From assembly GCA_032173965.1 (NCBI GenBank), contig CM063283.1, forward strand, positions 36,185,743 through 36,249,742: DNA of 64,000 nucleotides. Direction: 5' to 3'. The notes beneath the pieces are model-generated. The model saw nothing but the letters and a program-made list of their open reading frames with translations. It had not been told where the DNA came from and made no database searches. This DNA comes from Sitta carolinensis. Its lineage: Eukaryota > Chordata > Aves > Passeriformes > Sittidae. Each line of letters opens with the position of its first letter. The first letter of the stretch is position 1. Position numbers and translations under genes: made by a program. Shown here piece by piece: positions 12,011-24,262 of the stretch.

Positions 12011-15000
12011 TCTTTGTTAATGTTGTCAGTATTTTGCTTAAAAATCCCTCATGAATTTACGTGGTATTTTCATACCATAGGAATGAATATGAGATCCTAC
12101 TAATGAGACTCCTTGAAAGACATGCATGGTTAAGTGTAGATGAAGATTGCATAAGTCATCTCATTCAGGAGTTCTAAAGTGCTGAAAGTTAGTGTGCTCT
12201 GACTGCAGTGAGATGAGACAAATTTGGAAAAGAGCTGTAGGGTTTTTCTAAAATAAAGAACCAAACTGATCAAGAAGACACATCTGTCAACCCCCATTTG
12301 GCCATATGGACCTGCCTGTAGATTGAAAGATGGAAATAAGATCAATGAGATTAACATTAAAGTCAGTGCGTTATTTTAAAATATTAATTCTTATGGTGCA
12401 CTTAAAACTGCTGACAGTGCTAGGAGTCTTCCTACCAGCAGGTCCTGCTTCTTGGGGTATGGCACTGTTGGAGTTTGGGAAGAGTAACTGCTTGTCAGAA
12501 GTGAATTTGCTGCAATTAAAAGCAGCTATGTGAGTGCATATATTTGATTTGGATTAAATTTCATGCCTACCCAGCTTTGGGTATAATACAAACTTATCTT
12601 TTTCCACTAAATTGCAAGAAAGTTATTGTTCCATAAAATTGCACTCAAAATTATGGTATTCCAGTTAAGAAAGTACAGAAACATTCTTTGATGCTTCAGT
12701 TTCTTTGTGATGATGGAGGAACAGAGTGGATCACAAAGTCTTGAAGAAACATTTTTTTTTTAGGTTTTGTTTTCCTATTTTTACTTATTGGGTTCATCAA
12801 ATCTACTAAAAGTTGTAAGTTTTATTCAAAACCAATTCCACACAAATCTGCAACTTCTGACCTCTGTGGATGGCCAGAAGCTGGGACGGTTACCTCTGTT
12901 CATGCACATCTAACTGTTCATTTCCTCTAAAATGAGGAGCATTTTATCCAGTCTGCCTCCTCTGATCCACTGGGAACAAAGTGATAATGTGTGTGAGTTC
13001 CACGTGTTGAGGGCACAATGTGCCTCTTCATCATTGCTGTCTTGCAAAGGGTACTGCTTTTGCTCTTGTATAATCTCCCTGATCTTCTTTTTAGCACCTC
13101 GTCCACAGGCTCAGCCAGATGGGAGATGTTTGGCAGCTGGAGGACCCAGATGCCAAAATTTTGAGTACAGATTTCCTGCATTGGCACGTGGGTTCATGGC
13201 TGGCGTTTTGACTTGCACCTCTGCTGACTTCTTGGCTGCTGCCTAGCTGGCAGCTGTGGCACTGCCTCTGGGGCTGTGTTCAGGTCAAGATGCTTTGGAG
13301 TTGGATGGCTTTCCTGATCTGAATTACTCTGCTGGACACCATTTTCACCTTAGTTTGCTTTGACTCTCTGCTGTTCAAAGATGAACATTCATAGTGTTAT
13401 GTTGTATTCCTGACATTTGTAAGACTAATTTGAAGAAATCCTTCTCATTTGTCAACAGTTCAAAAAGAAAATACTTATTGCAGTGCAGAGTATGCTGCTT
13501 TACTTCTTAGTATTCCCATTAGTTAGTAAGAATATTAAGGCCCAAGTCTACTTGCTGTTCATCTCCAGGACCAAATTGTTAGCTGAAGAGCACAGACTTT
13601 AAAGGATGTATTTCTTATGTCTAAACTTTGGTTAATTTCGGCCAAAAGTGAATCTAGCATCTGTCAAACAGAAAAAAACCCCACAGATTTGCAGAGGTAA
13701 TCTGGATCATTTTTAAAGAACAGGATAATGAATAATGATGATGATGATGATAATAAATAGGAAGTTACTGGTAATAATTAAGAGCACTGCCAGCAGAAAA
13801 TGCTTGATCTTTTCTTTGCCGGATTTGGAATGTCCTCATTTCACATTTTAGTTTTACCTCAGTTTTTTTTATTGGGCTTTTTTTATTAGTTTGTTGTGGG
13901 TTTTTGTTTTTGTTTTTTTTTTCTTCATAAATGAGGTAATGAAAAATTAATACATCTAGGATAGCCAAAGCATTTGAAGCAATTCCCTAATCTACATATT
14001 TTCCTTCGTACAGCTCAGTGCGTAAACATTACTTCCAATGGGAAAAATTGCAAAATCAGGAGGTCGCTTACACTGCATACTTACAGTAAAGTTCAGATTA
14101 GTCATACCTACTATGAAATTTTCATTCCCTCTCTCATCTAGAGTGGGACTATGGTGTGCTACACAAGAGGCACTGGTATCTCTGCTACACTCTCAGAAAA
14201 CTTTTTTTAATGCTTGAGTGAGAGCACTTGTGCTTCACTGTGAAATGAAACTTCTACCTGTTTGTTAAGGTTAAGCTTTGCAGGTTGATCTGACCTCTGA
14301 GGAAAAGCACTTGAATTCCTCATTATAGTCAGCCCTTACCCATCTAGTTTAGGTGAATACTTTGCTGATGGCCTAGGGAATCTAAGTGCTTCTCTGGGAA
14401 TACAGCCTAGTTGTATCAGATCAATCAATACGGACTGTATAGAGATCCAGTAGGAAATAAAAGCATCATTCCCTCTGAGGTGTAGTCTCTGTAGCTCTTC
14501 CTGGATTATAGTGGAGCAGAGATGACTTTTGTCAAACAAGCTGGCAGCAGCAACAGCAATTTTGCCACTTTTGCAGATAAGCTTCATTAACTAGCTCATC
14601 AGCAGAGTGGGAGACATGAGGTGTAGGTTCTGAGCACAAGCTGGTCTCATTGGGATCCTTGGTGCAGGCCTAATCAGATAAGATACGAGGGAGCAGTATC
14701 CCTTCTTGCTGAATATGGCACTTGTATAGACAGGAACACAGAAGTTATGGGATGGGGAAGGAGAGTGGGTAAGAAGAACCTATATCCTTGCCTGAGCATG
14801 GATAGGACTGGGACTGTGGGCTCCATTCCTGAAGCAACATTGGGCCAGAAACAGCTGTGGATACTGAAATAGACCTTTCACTGTTGCCTTCTAAATGCTC
14901 AGTATCCAGATTTCTAGTATGGAGCCAGGATCCCCCTTTTCTGCCCAGCCTTTTAGCCTTGTGGGTCTTGCATTCCTGATTCCAGAGTAGCCTCATTTCC

Positions 15001-15646
15001 ATGGACATTTAGGCAGAAGACCCTGCATCTTTGTAGACAGATTATTCCTGGGGATGCTCCTTCTCTGGGTGAATTACCTGATTGAAGGATTACAATACAA
15101 CACCTTGCCAGTGCCACCACCATCAGAACTCTGCCTGCCTTTTGGGGCTTCTTCACAAGGCACAGGCAAAGTCCAGGACAGGGCTCTGCCTTTAGGTGTC
15201 AAATGGGCAGCTGCCAGAAAGTGTGCCTAGTAGTTGGTACCTAGAGAAGCTCCAGCTTAACAGTGAAGGACCTCGTGGGTTTGGGGCGTAGGACTCTTCA
15301 TGGGACAGTGGGTAGGGATGGGGTCACGGACCTAGGTAGGCTTTGGAGTGTCTGCCTCCAAAATCAGAGTTTCATCATGCCAATTTTCACACTCTACCAA
15401 TTTTGCAAACTGTATTTTCTTCTTTCAAATTAGCAAGCTTTCAGTGATTTTTAAGGTAGTAGAATTCAAGATGTTATTCCATCACCTAGACTATTCCTTG
15501 TCCCTGTTTACCTATTCCTGCCCTGTTTTCATCTCAGCCACAACTTTTGCCCTGTCAGAGTGATTCTTGTCACTTTCTGTGTCTTACGGGCTTTGGAAAT
15601 CACTTTGGAAATAATTTTCATATATAAGGTTGAGCTTATCATTTTT

Positions 15647-15680
<34 letters not shown>

Positions 15681-16079
15681 TGCCTATTATTGTTGTCACT
15701 TATACATTCAATTCAAGCAGAGAAACAATGTTAAAAAGGGAAAATAAGCAAGCACAAAGATGTTTTTCCTTTCTCTTGCACCTCCAGTACATTCTGTAAC
15801 CCAGTTTCTGTAATTGTTTTTAAACTTTTTTTAACCATGTGTATTGTCAAGGGATTGTAGTAGAACAAGTGTTTCTCATAAGGCCAGTGAAACTGCCAGG
15901 GATGAAAAAAGATGACAGAGCAAACAGAAAATCCCATGTTCTGTTTATCAACTTTTTTTTTTTTGCCTAATGGCAGATTCTTGGAGAAAGGATCTGTTTA
16001 CTTCAATGGAAGACTAGCTTAGGGTTTGCTGATTCCCAAGGCAAAAAGAAGGCATAGTTTCCAATTTGCAAGCTATTCA
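12011..16079. other. Intronic DNA with simple repeats, no gene seen
   Basis: It contains a (GAT)n-type run near 13735-13752, T-rich stretches near 13861-13921 and a 29-bp T tract at 15649-15677. No protein-coding exon or RNA gene was recognised. A minus-strand A tail from a retroposon could explain the T tract, but the flank to its right has no recognisable element. Confidence 0.55.
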
Positions 16080-16700
16080 GTGTGTGTGATGAACTGAAGT
16101 AATTTGTGGATTTGTATGTTGCGTTTTGACGTGATTAAATGTTTTAAGTCTATTGATTTCATGCTGGGGATTAATGATGCTGAATGAAAGAGCATCAAAG
16201 AATAAAACGTGTTTACATGCTCGATTAAAATACCTTAAAAAAAGCGCCAGAGTACCTATTGTTGGATAGGAATGCAATAAGAGAAACACAGGACCAATCA
16301 CACATCCTGCATCGATAGGAAAATGCATTAACTTCTTTAGGCATAGAAAGAAGAAAAGCAAAGATTTGATAAGGATTGATTGTACCTTTCTGAATGCTTA
16401 ACACTCGTGTTTGACTCAGTTTTTTTGGAAGAGGGGATTAAAGCGGTTTCATTATCAGTTACCACAGATCTGTTTTACTGAATCAATCAAAGCATGATGC
16501 TTAGCTGCTTGGGATTAATGAGAAGATCTTTTAGCTAGAGAACTTGTTGGTAACAGCAATGTTAATAAAGGACAAGACCTAATGATACTCAGTGCAGCTG
16601 CGGACATGAGATACAGTAAAGATGGTGTTTGCTGCTTTGAATTTGCATAATACATTTAAGATCTATTTGCTTTAGCATATTAGCTCAAAAACATATTATC
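16080..16700. promoter_or_regulatory. Candidate conserved noncoding block
   Basis: This unique block is dense in TAAT/ATTA and AATCAATCAA-type sites (for example GGGGATTAATGATGC near 16167 and GGGATTAATGAG near 16511). It also keeps several CpGs, such as TTGACGTGATT and AAGCGCCAG, in an AT-rich setting. This mix is typical of conserved developmental enhancers. No conservation data are available here. Confidence 0.25.
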
Positions 16701-19700
16701 TTAAAATGTTCATAGTGCTAATTGTTTTGTATCTGCTCTCTGCAAGTGTTCCTAATGGCCATCTAGATTCATAGGTTGTATCTGGTACTAGTGTTAGGTG
16801 TCACATTCTGTTTTACCAAGATAATAGTAGATAGAGGTGAAAAAGACCTATTTTCTTGTTAAATCCACCCTGTTGCAAGCACAATATAGGCTTTTCCAAT
16901 AGTATTACACTGTTAGCACCCCTTATGTCAGCCAGAATACCAGGCAGAGAATTTATTTGTGGTGTATCTGGGGAGAAGGATGCCTTAATAATCAGGTTAG
17001 CAAGTGAAATACTTGATGCACGTGAAATACTCCCTACTGAGCTGGGGAGAAGTTTAAATGTGTAATTTAATGCAGCTGAGTAAATGTCTGACAAGACCAA
17101 CTCAAGCACCCATTTGCTCTTTCTCTCCTGATGCTCTGATCTGGATTAGCATATATAAGATAAATTCAGCATCAGTCCGATACACCCTACAATTCATTTG
17201 TCTCAGAACAGGGTTGAATGATTATCCTGGATTTGCGGCAGGAGAAGGGGGCTTGACAACATGCAGTTATTTTTTTCCCTCCCATTTCTATTGCTTAATA
17301 GAAGACCTGAAGCCCTTGGTTACAGAACAAAGTGTCTGAGCAGTAACCAAGCTTGTGCAAACCCAAGAGAAGAGTAATGACTGTTCCTCACAAGCTTCCT
17401 GCCTCAGTGCAGGTGCAGGAATCAGGAGGGCCTGAATAATTCATAAGGTGCAAATTAGCCCCAGCTTGCTCCCACTGCTCGAATTTTGCTTCTGCTTACC
17501 TACCTAGTTGCTGGAAAGAACAGAATAAAGAATGCTTGGGAAACCAGGGAGAGAAAGGCAAAGAGTGTTACAGCTTAAAGGCCAAAGTCACAGAGACTGC
17601 TGAATGCTGGGTGTGTTTGAAGGCTCGGTGCTTGTTGAGGAATTGGACTCTACATTGATTATTCATAGAGTGTTTTCTCAGGAAGAAGGAAGCTCTGGGG
17701 GCCCATTCTATTGCTCTTGGAGAGGAAAAAGACTTTCTTTTAAGAATTTTGGTTTTCCTGCTTTTATTGTTTGGGTTTCTGAAAATAATTGGGTAAAAAA
17801 AATGTTAAAAGTTCATTTAAAACCTCTTAAGGTATTGAAGAGAGTAAATATTTATGGTGTCACTCAACTCAAGGGTTCAGAGAAATTTGATGAGAGATCT
17901 TGGATGTTAGGATGGTTACTGCTTTGAGTTAATATGGATTTCAAGGGCTTGTATGAAAGACATGGAAATGCAGTGTGCAATTAGCTTGTATTTTTATCTT
18001 TTGAAAGGCAGCAGTCCTCTGCTTTAAATAGTTAGTGATGGTTACCTTTTCTGTTAGATTACTTGTCTGCTTTTTATGCCCAGAAGACCAAAATGAGAGG
18101 CAAGTACTGTTTCATCTTTCTACTACACATCATTGCATCTCACCCAGAGATCAAGTAAAAGGTTTTGCTGAGCACTGTTGTGGAAGAAGGGAATTCCTTA
18201 CACAGCTCTTGGAACAGTTTGTGTACAGAGAGGAGCTGGCCTGTAAAAGGCAGGTTATTTCTGCTATGTACCTGAATATCCCTTTGACATCTCTCATATG
18301 GGAGATGGAAACATCTGACAACTCCAGCAGGAGCAGGAACAAGGTAGCTAGTTTTCCCTATTGGCAGGTGTTCAGATGGAGAAAAACTCTACTAATGTTT
18401 TTGCTGTGCTGAATATGAAAAGAGAAAAACAGCAGGGAAAAAAGCTTCTATTTAGTGGTTTTGGAGATTTTCTGGTTTTTTTAATTTCTTCTGGGGTTTT
18501 TGTCCAACATTGACCCCTTCTTTATCTATTCCTCTACCCCACCCCCTCTTGGCTCTCATGTGCGGCTGCTAGATCACATTGCCATAGTCTGTTTTTGTAT
18601 TTCCCTCATTTGGGTTGCTGGAATAGGAGCTGGCTCTCATTTCTAGCTGATTCTGTCATTTCCGCTAGGCCCCAGCTTGGGAAAGTGCCAAGACCAACAG
18701 GTGATCCTTGTAGCTGCAAAGCAGCAGGAAGAAGGCTGTGCATGGAGGAGACACCAGAGGGGCTGCCTGGACCTGCTCCATCTTGCTGTATAATTAATGC
18801 CCCCTCCCCAACCCCTCATACTGAGCAGAAAATCTGTGCAGAACAGCTCAGCTGTAGGGAAAATGGTAATAAAGGGTCCTGGAAGAATATAGGCTGTGTA
18901 AGTGCAGAGATGTGCTCCCTCTTGGGAGAAACTGGCTGGTCCTTTGTAAGGAACAGGGACAAAATTGTATTAGCTGCTGTAAAATAATATGTACTCCATC
19001 AACCAGTGCAAGAAAGCAAACATTTCAATAAATTTCAGTGCTATGCTCACGGGACTTCTTATTTGTATAGGAACTAGTTTGGAATGAGGTGATAATTTAG
19101 TTCTCATCAAGAAGTAGCTTGCAAAGTCACATGGGAATTATTTGGGCAGGGAGTTAACTCTGGTTGGGAAGGACCACTTCAAGCTGTTGAACTGGAGGCA
19201 TCTGGAGCAGAAACCATACAAGCTCTGCATTCTCTGTACAGCACTGATGGAGAGGCATGACTGTGCAAGGCTTCACAAAGATGATTTTTAGAACTTGTAA
19301 AAAAATTCCAGAAACCCTCAGGATGGCCTCAAAGAGCTATTTTTTTTTCAGAGGAAACTACTAAAGGACTTTTTTTTTTTTCTATGAAAACAAAGTTATA
19401 TTTAGTAGATGACAGTGGCTTAGCAAAACCAGTTTTAAATCATACCTCCAAGGCTTAAGTTAACCCCTTGGCATGTACCATGATGTAAGATAATGTGTCC
19501 CTGAAAACCATAACTGCATGTTTATATTTGTGAGGCAGGCTGATGTTTTGAGATAGACACATGTTAGCTTTAATCCTTTGAAAAATACATGATGTCTTGA
19601 ATTCTTTCTGCTCGGTATATATGGAAGCCAAATTGCTTCTTCCACCTGTGGACTCACTGTTAGTAGTTTGAAAGCTTAAGGTTTCATGTAGACAAGGTTT

Positions 19701-19775
19701 AAGTTTTCTGTGTGCACTTCCACAGAGAACTGGGTTTTCCCAGTGCACCACAGCACATTCCCACAGCAAGGGGAA
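16701..19775. other. Intronic DNA, no gene seen
   Basis: Open frames of up to about 130 codons occur (17604-17927, 18035-18412, 18595-18987 on the + strand). Their translations show no recognisable domain or compositional sign of coding. No repeat family was recognised. Confidence 0.55.
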
Positions 19776-19822
19776 ACTGTGTGGACTAGGAACCTGGGAA
19801 GCCTGGATCAGTTCCACTGGTG
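19776..19822 (+). mobile_element. Ancient tRNA-derived SINE head fragment
   Basis: The stretch TGTGTGGACTAGGAACCTGG followed by GAAGCCTGGATCAGTTCCA follows the order of the MIR-type SINE head (CACTGGACTAGGAGCCAGGAGACCTGGGTTCAATTCC). A B-box-like GGATCAGTTCC is still visible. The rest has decayed beyond recognition. Confidence 0.45.
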
Positions 19823-22379
19823 AAACTGAAGTGCTGCAGCAGATCTGCACAGCAGAAGCATCACCTTGACTGGCTGTTCCTGCTGTACACAAACCAGAAA
19901 CACAAACAGCAGTGAGATCAAACTGTTACAAAACATCAACATATTTAGTAATGCTTCTAGCAGCTATCTGTCTGCAATCCTTTTGACTAAGCCAGAAGTG
20001 TTTTTTCTTTGTGTTGTTCTGCAGTTTGTCAGCCGTCGATGGGGAGGAAGTGGGGGATACATTGCATCTCAAGAATATGTTGTGTGTGTGCAAGCATAAA
20101 GGTGCTGCAATGGTGCAATGGACACTGGCAGCTCAATATTTTCCTCCCTTTGTGCCCTTTCCTTTCTCCATGCTGGTTTACTGCTTTTGTCCCCTACCAA
20201 AACCTCTAGTGTAAGAGGCTGTTAGCAGGGAGTGAGGTGTTTTTGTCACTATTTTGTGAATTTTTTTCTTCTCTCCTCTGTGTCTTGGGAGACCATCATA
20301 ATCCCTGCACTTGCAGTGGGTCCTGGGCAAACTTGAACAGTCCCTCTGGCAGCCTCCATTGTTATTCTTGCTTCCCTCAGGTTGCAGGACTAGTGGGAGT
20401 GATCTGTTTCTAAGATGTTCACCTGTGACTCTGGTGACCTCTAAAAAGCCCTATGGCCATGGCAGGATGTCATGGAACCAGAAGCTTTTATCTGTAAGGT
20501 GGTGAGGGATCCCGGTGACTGCTCCATCAGGAAGCAGCAGAGAGGAGAGGCTAGAGAGTGAGCAGGGATACTTCCCACCTGCATTTGGCTACCGTACAGC
20601 CTGGTCTGGGCAGAAGCACTCCCAAGAGTCCTGCAGGCAGGAGAAAAGCATCCTTGCGCAGCCTCTGTAAAGTCAGGTTTCCCGGTGCCTTTGGCAGGCA
20701 GCCTGAAGCAGATCCATTCCTTATGCCAGCCCCATGGAGTGCTATCCCTTGCGGTTCTCCCTCCTGCTGCAGTGCATACCTTGCATTTATTAATATTCTG
20801 GAGGCGCTCGCAGCATGCTTTGTTCTGGATGAAATGTGGTTGCCCAGAGTGCAGGGAACTGTGTGGCCATTGTTTTAGTCTTGGTAGACAGATTTGGTAA
20901 TGAGCACTGTAGTTTTTCTTGGTTGTTTTTTAAAATTCACCTGCCTCTATTCTGGCTCTTCCCTGGACTGTCCCCAATGCTCTCTGCACATGAAGGATGC
21001 TCTAATCCCTCTGGCAGAAGAGAGGGAGAAGCTCTTGGGACACCAAGGTCCATAGTGGAGGACAGGCTCACACAGCATCGTAGCACTTCAGTGGGAATAG
21101 ACTACACATTTGGCTACCTTAGTGGACTGAATGGTTCCCTTCAGTGTGGTGCACTATGCAGTGTGTAGGGGAAAGAGCTGCTTCTGTGCATTTGGCCTAC
21201 TGCATCTTGGCCCAAAGTCATGAACTCTATTGTGCCATCACTGTAAAATCAGTGAAAGTTTCAAAATCTGTGGCTACTGCTGCTGAATCCTTATTAGGCA
21301 TATTTACTTTGGAACTGCAAAACTTTTAAATATATCTGTTTTCAGGCTGCATCATCTTCACACAAAAAGATTTAAGATTAGTATGCAAGCAAATAGCACT
21401 TTTGGAAAAAATCAGTGGATTTGGAAAGCACGCTAACAAAATGTCCAGTCACAGGGATTCCGGTGAACTCGGTGTGGAATAAGAAGAGGCAGAGTGCACT
21501 GAACCTCATGTCCCCCAGATTAGTAACTGTTCAATGTTATTCCTGTAACCTTTATACTTCTCCTGTTACACCACTCCTCCTGTTTTTCCGCCCTGTATAG
21601 TTCTACTGTTTCACCAAGTATTAGCCCTTTGTAGCACATAGTTTGTCTTTTTAACTGCTTTGTGAAATACATTATGCTCTTTTGGGTGCCACATAAGTGA
21701 TAATAATAATAATAATAGTAGTAATAATAATAATAATCATAATTTTCCATGTGTACTATATCAAGTTGTGTTATTTGTTGCACAGACACAAAGTAGGAGA
21801 GACTGCTGAATGCTGATAACTCAGCTGTTAGGTAAGCCTCTAACACAGGAAGGGAAATGCTCTGGTTTATTTATGAGTACGCCCAGAAGCAATGTCTGCC
21901 TTCCAGTATAGCCATGCTTTTTAGGATAGCACATTTTACTTGGGTGCAGTATTGCCAGAGGTCAGTAATAATCAGGGCTAAATTGCTTACAATGCAAAGG
22001 TAATGAAACATTCTTATTACACTCCAGTCCTCATTTTCATTGTTAATTCAATGTTTTTCAACTTTTCACTGGTTTCTCCCTTACAAATGTGGCAGTGAGA
22101 CAGCCAGGCTGAGCCATCTGCTGCTGGTGCTTGAGAGGTGCAAAGAGACACCACAAAGAAAATTGATTGACTGCAGTTGACTGTATTAGGGAGAGACCTT
22201 ATTTGAACCGGCAGTAACTGGAGGGAAGTGTGAACTGGCGTTAATTCTTGAGCAGACCTCTGAATATTAAGGATGTACCCAGCAGTTGGAAGGATACATT
22301 CAGAGTCCAGTCATGTTCGAGATCACATCCCCTTGGCTTTCTCATTGTCGCTGTGGTTGTTCACAGCTGAGGGGAATTC
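19823..22379. other. Intronic DNA, GC-richer, no gene seen
   Basis: About 20300-21150 is GC-richer than the surroundings, with several overlapping open frames of up to 110 codons. CpGs are sparse and no frame encodes a recognisable domain, so no gene or CpG island is called. Confidence 0.5.
21701..21741. repeat. (TAA)n microsatellite
   Basis: A run of TAA units of about 40 bp is broken once by TAGTAG and ends at TAATCATAAT. On the minus strand it encodes a run of tyrosines in a chance open frame. Confidence 0.95.
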
Positions 22380-22695
22380 TCTAGCTTTTGGATTTAATGT
22401 TTGATATGTAATTGGGTGGAAAATTCATGTAAACTTAAAATAATTTGGTTTCACAGTCATTATACTCCTTAGTGTTAAATTATTAAGCTTTGTGTCTCTG
22501 GTATCTCCCAAAAGCCCTGCCATTACCGATTGTCTGACTGTCTTTATTAGCTTATATTTTTTCCCTAAAAGCAAGGCCTCATGTACAGTATAATTATCCA
22601 GCAGTGCTGATTAATGGCATAATTCTCTTTTGCTCTAAAACTGCTGTGTAAATTATTTTCATTTCATAAAAATTACTTGTCAGACAATTTATGGA
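22380..22695. promoter_or_regulatory. Candidate conserved noncoding block
   Basis: The stretch is AT-rich, unique and non-repetitive, with many homeodomain-like cores (GATTTAATG, GTAATTGGG, GATTAATGGCATAATTC) and CATTACCGATTG. It sits just before a (TTTTA)n tract. Features are enhancer-like but unproven. Confidence 0.22.
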
Positions 22696-22699
22696 GGGT

Positions 22700-22743
22700 T
22701 TTTTATTTTTTTTATTTTATTTTATTTTATTTTATTTTATTTA
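22700..22743. repeat. (TTTTA)n microsatellite
   Basis: About eight TTTTA/TTTAT units in tandem follow a short T run. This may be an expanded A tail of an element on the minus strand, but no element body is visible to its right. Confidence 0.9.
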
Positions 22744-23628
22744 GATTTTTATCCACCCTCTCTATCAGTGTGTCATGGTAGTATCATTAAACACTTTCGT
22801 GTCTGATTTTGGAATGAGCGTTAAACTACCGTGATTTCAGTGGAGAAAATTAAAGTAGCTTCCATGCTATTGTTACTTCTACCACCAGAGCTGATGAACA
22901 GAAGTAGCTAAGATACCCTGTTCTGAGAAACAGGAGTGTTTTTGTAGGTACTTGTCCCAACAGTGAGATCAAGGAGGTTGTCCTCTTGAGCCAGCTGTTG
23001 AAATCTCTGCCACTTCTCAAACTTTCAGATTTTCTCTTGCCACTTACAGTATGTTTTCAAGAACCTCAGCCAACCTACATGTCCTTTTTTTTTGCTGCTG
23101 CTGTCCCTTCCCCATTTGCCTTGATGGTGGCTCCTTACCCTTCCTCAAGCCTCTCTCAGTGACACTGAGAAGCCCACTCACCACTTTCCCATACCCTTAG
23201 ATATTTCTTCATGCTCCCTACACCTGTTTTCTGGGCTAGATGATTCTGAGTAGATTCCTGGCATGTCCTTCCTGGCCTATGAAATGTGCTTGAATAGGAA
23301 GTGGTACTATGCTCATCAGCTGGGTCATCTGGGTTTGACCTGAACAAAATAATGGACAATGACCAGTGAAGAGCCCTGCCTTGCTGGACCCCAGGACAGT
23401 CTGGTGTTGCAAGTAGAACCTTCTCCTTTCTGGTGAGCATGTTTCCTTTGGTCTGTTGTTTTTAAAGCTGTCATTTTAAAGCTGCCATGTGTTTGTAAGC
23501 ACTCCAAGTAATGTGAAGGTCCTCCTAGTACTGTTGGCATAAGAACTAGCAAACCTACTCCTCTGATACTGTACTCCTTCACTACAGCTGTCATGCAAAA
23601 GCTGGTTTTGAAAGGGCAAGTTTCACTT

Positions 23629-23656
23629 GTGTGTGTGTGTGTATGTGTGTGTGTGT
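23629..23656. repeat. (TG)n dinucleotide repeat
   Basis: Fourteen TG-type units carry one interruption (GTATG). This is an ordinary microsatellite. Confidence 0.95.
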
Positions 23657-24194
23657 AAACAACTGACAAAAGTCTAAAATCCTTCCCACTAAGGTCCAAG
23701 TGAACCCAGTAACCTGGCTAGTGTTTACCAAAAGAGCAGAGAAACAAGGTTGTGATAGAGCGATTCTTCCTCTGGAATACCTGCATCCCCTCCCTCTGTC
23801 TGTCTTTCACCTTACAGCATTAAAAAAGAATCAGTAGTTTCTGCCACTCAGCCTCTGAGGCTATTACTTGGCCTTAATGTTTAATATCCATATATGTCCC
23901 TGCCCTTTGTGAACTTGTCTAATCCTCATTTGAGTTCATCTGTATTCATCTGTATTCTGCAGTATGCAGTGGCAGTGGCAGTGAGCTCTAAGTGTGTGTT
24001 ATGTGGAAAAAAAAAAAGTTCTTCCCTCTGTTCAATTTAAGTCCCCAGTCCTTTGAAAAAAATAGTGAATAATCACTTCCTATCATTACATTCTTGGCTG
24101 TGCAGAGCTCTACTATCTCCCCTCAGTTATCTCACAAATTTGGCATTCACAGGGTAACATGGTTGTGGGCCAGCTGTCAAAGAGGTGACTGAAA

Positions 24195-24262
24195 TCATTT
24201 TCCTGGGGAGCCTTTTCCACTCTGCACTCTATTCTTGAGACCAAATTAATCCTAGATCTGCC
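24195..24262 (-). mobile_element. Possible decayed CR1 fragment (minus orientation)
   Basis: The stretch TTTCCTGGGGAGCCTTTTCC followed by ACTCTGCACTC and a CTTGAGACCAAATTAATCCTA segment resembles the reverse complement of the CR1 tail (CCTGGGCAGCCTGTTCCAATGCC...AAATTTTTCCTAATATCC). A nearby stretch at 24018-24090 is weakly similar to the following part of CR1. Both are heavily decayed. Confidence 0.35.

Noticed and set aside
13726..13757. GATGATGATGATGAT run considered as the acidic Asp-rich KLF12 exon
   Set aside because: It is a simple GAT repeat with stops in frame (TAA/TAG on both sides) and no flanking KLF12 residues or splice sites.
18595..18987. 130-codon cysteine-rich open frame, plus strand
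   Set aside because: The cysteines show no regular spacing of a known fold; no signal peptide or conserved motif.
19161..19190. GGTTGGGAAGGACCACTTCAAG considered as a minus-strand CR1 3' end
   Set aside because: The match is limited to about 15 bases and flanks do not continue into CR1.
19455..19892. 145-codon open frame, minus strand (longest in the window)
   Set aside because: No recognisable domain, no repeat or splice context, and it overlaps a decayed SINE fragment. A frame of this length is expected by chance in 64 kb.
20300..21150. GC-richer patch considered as a CpG island or exon cluster
   Set aside because: CpGs are sparse and there are no splice-flanked frames with recognisable protein.
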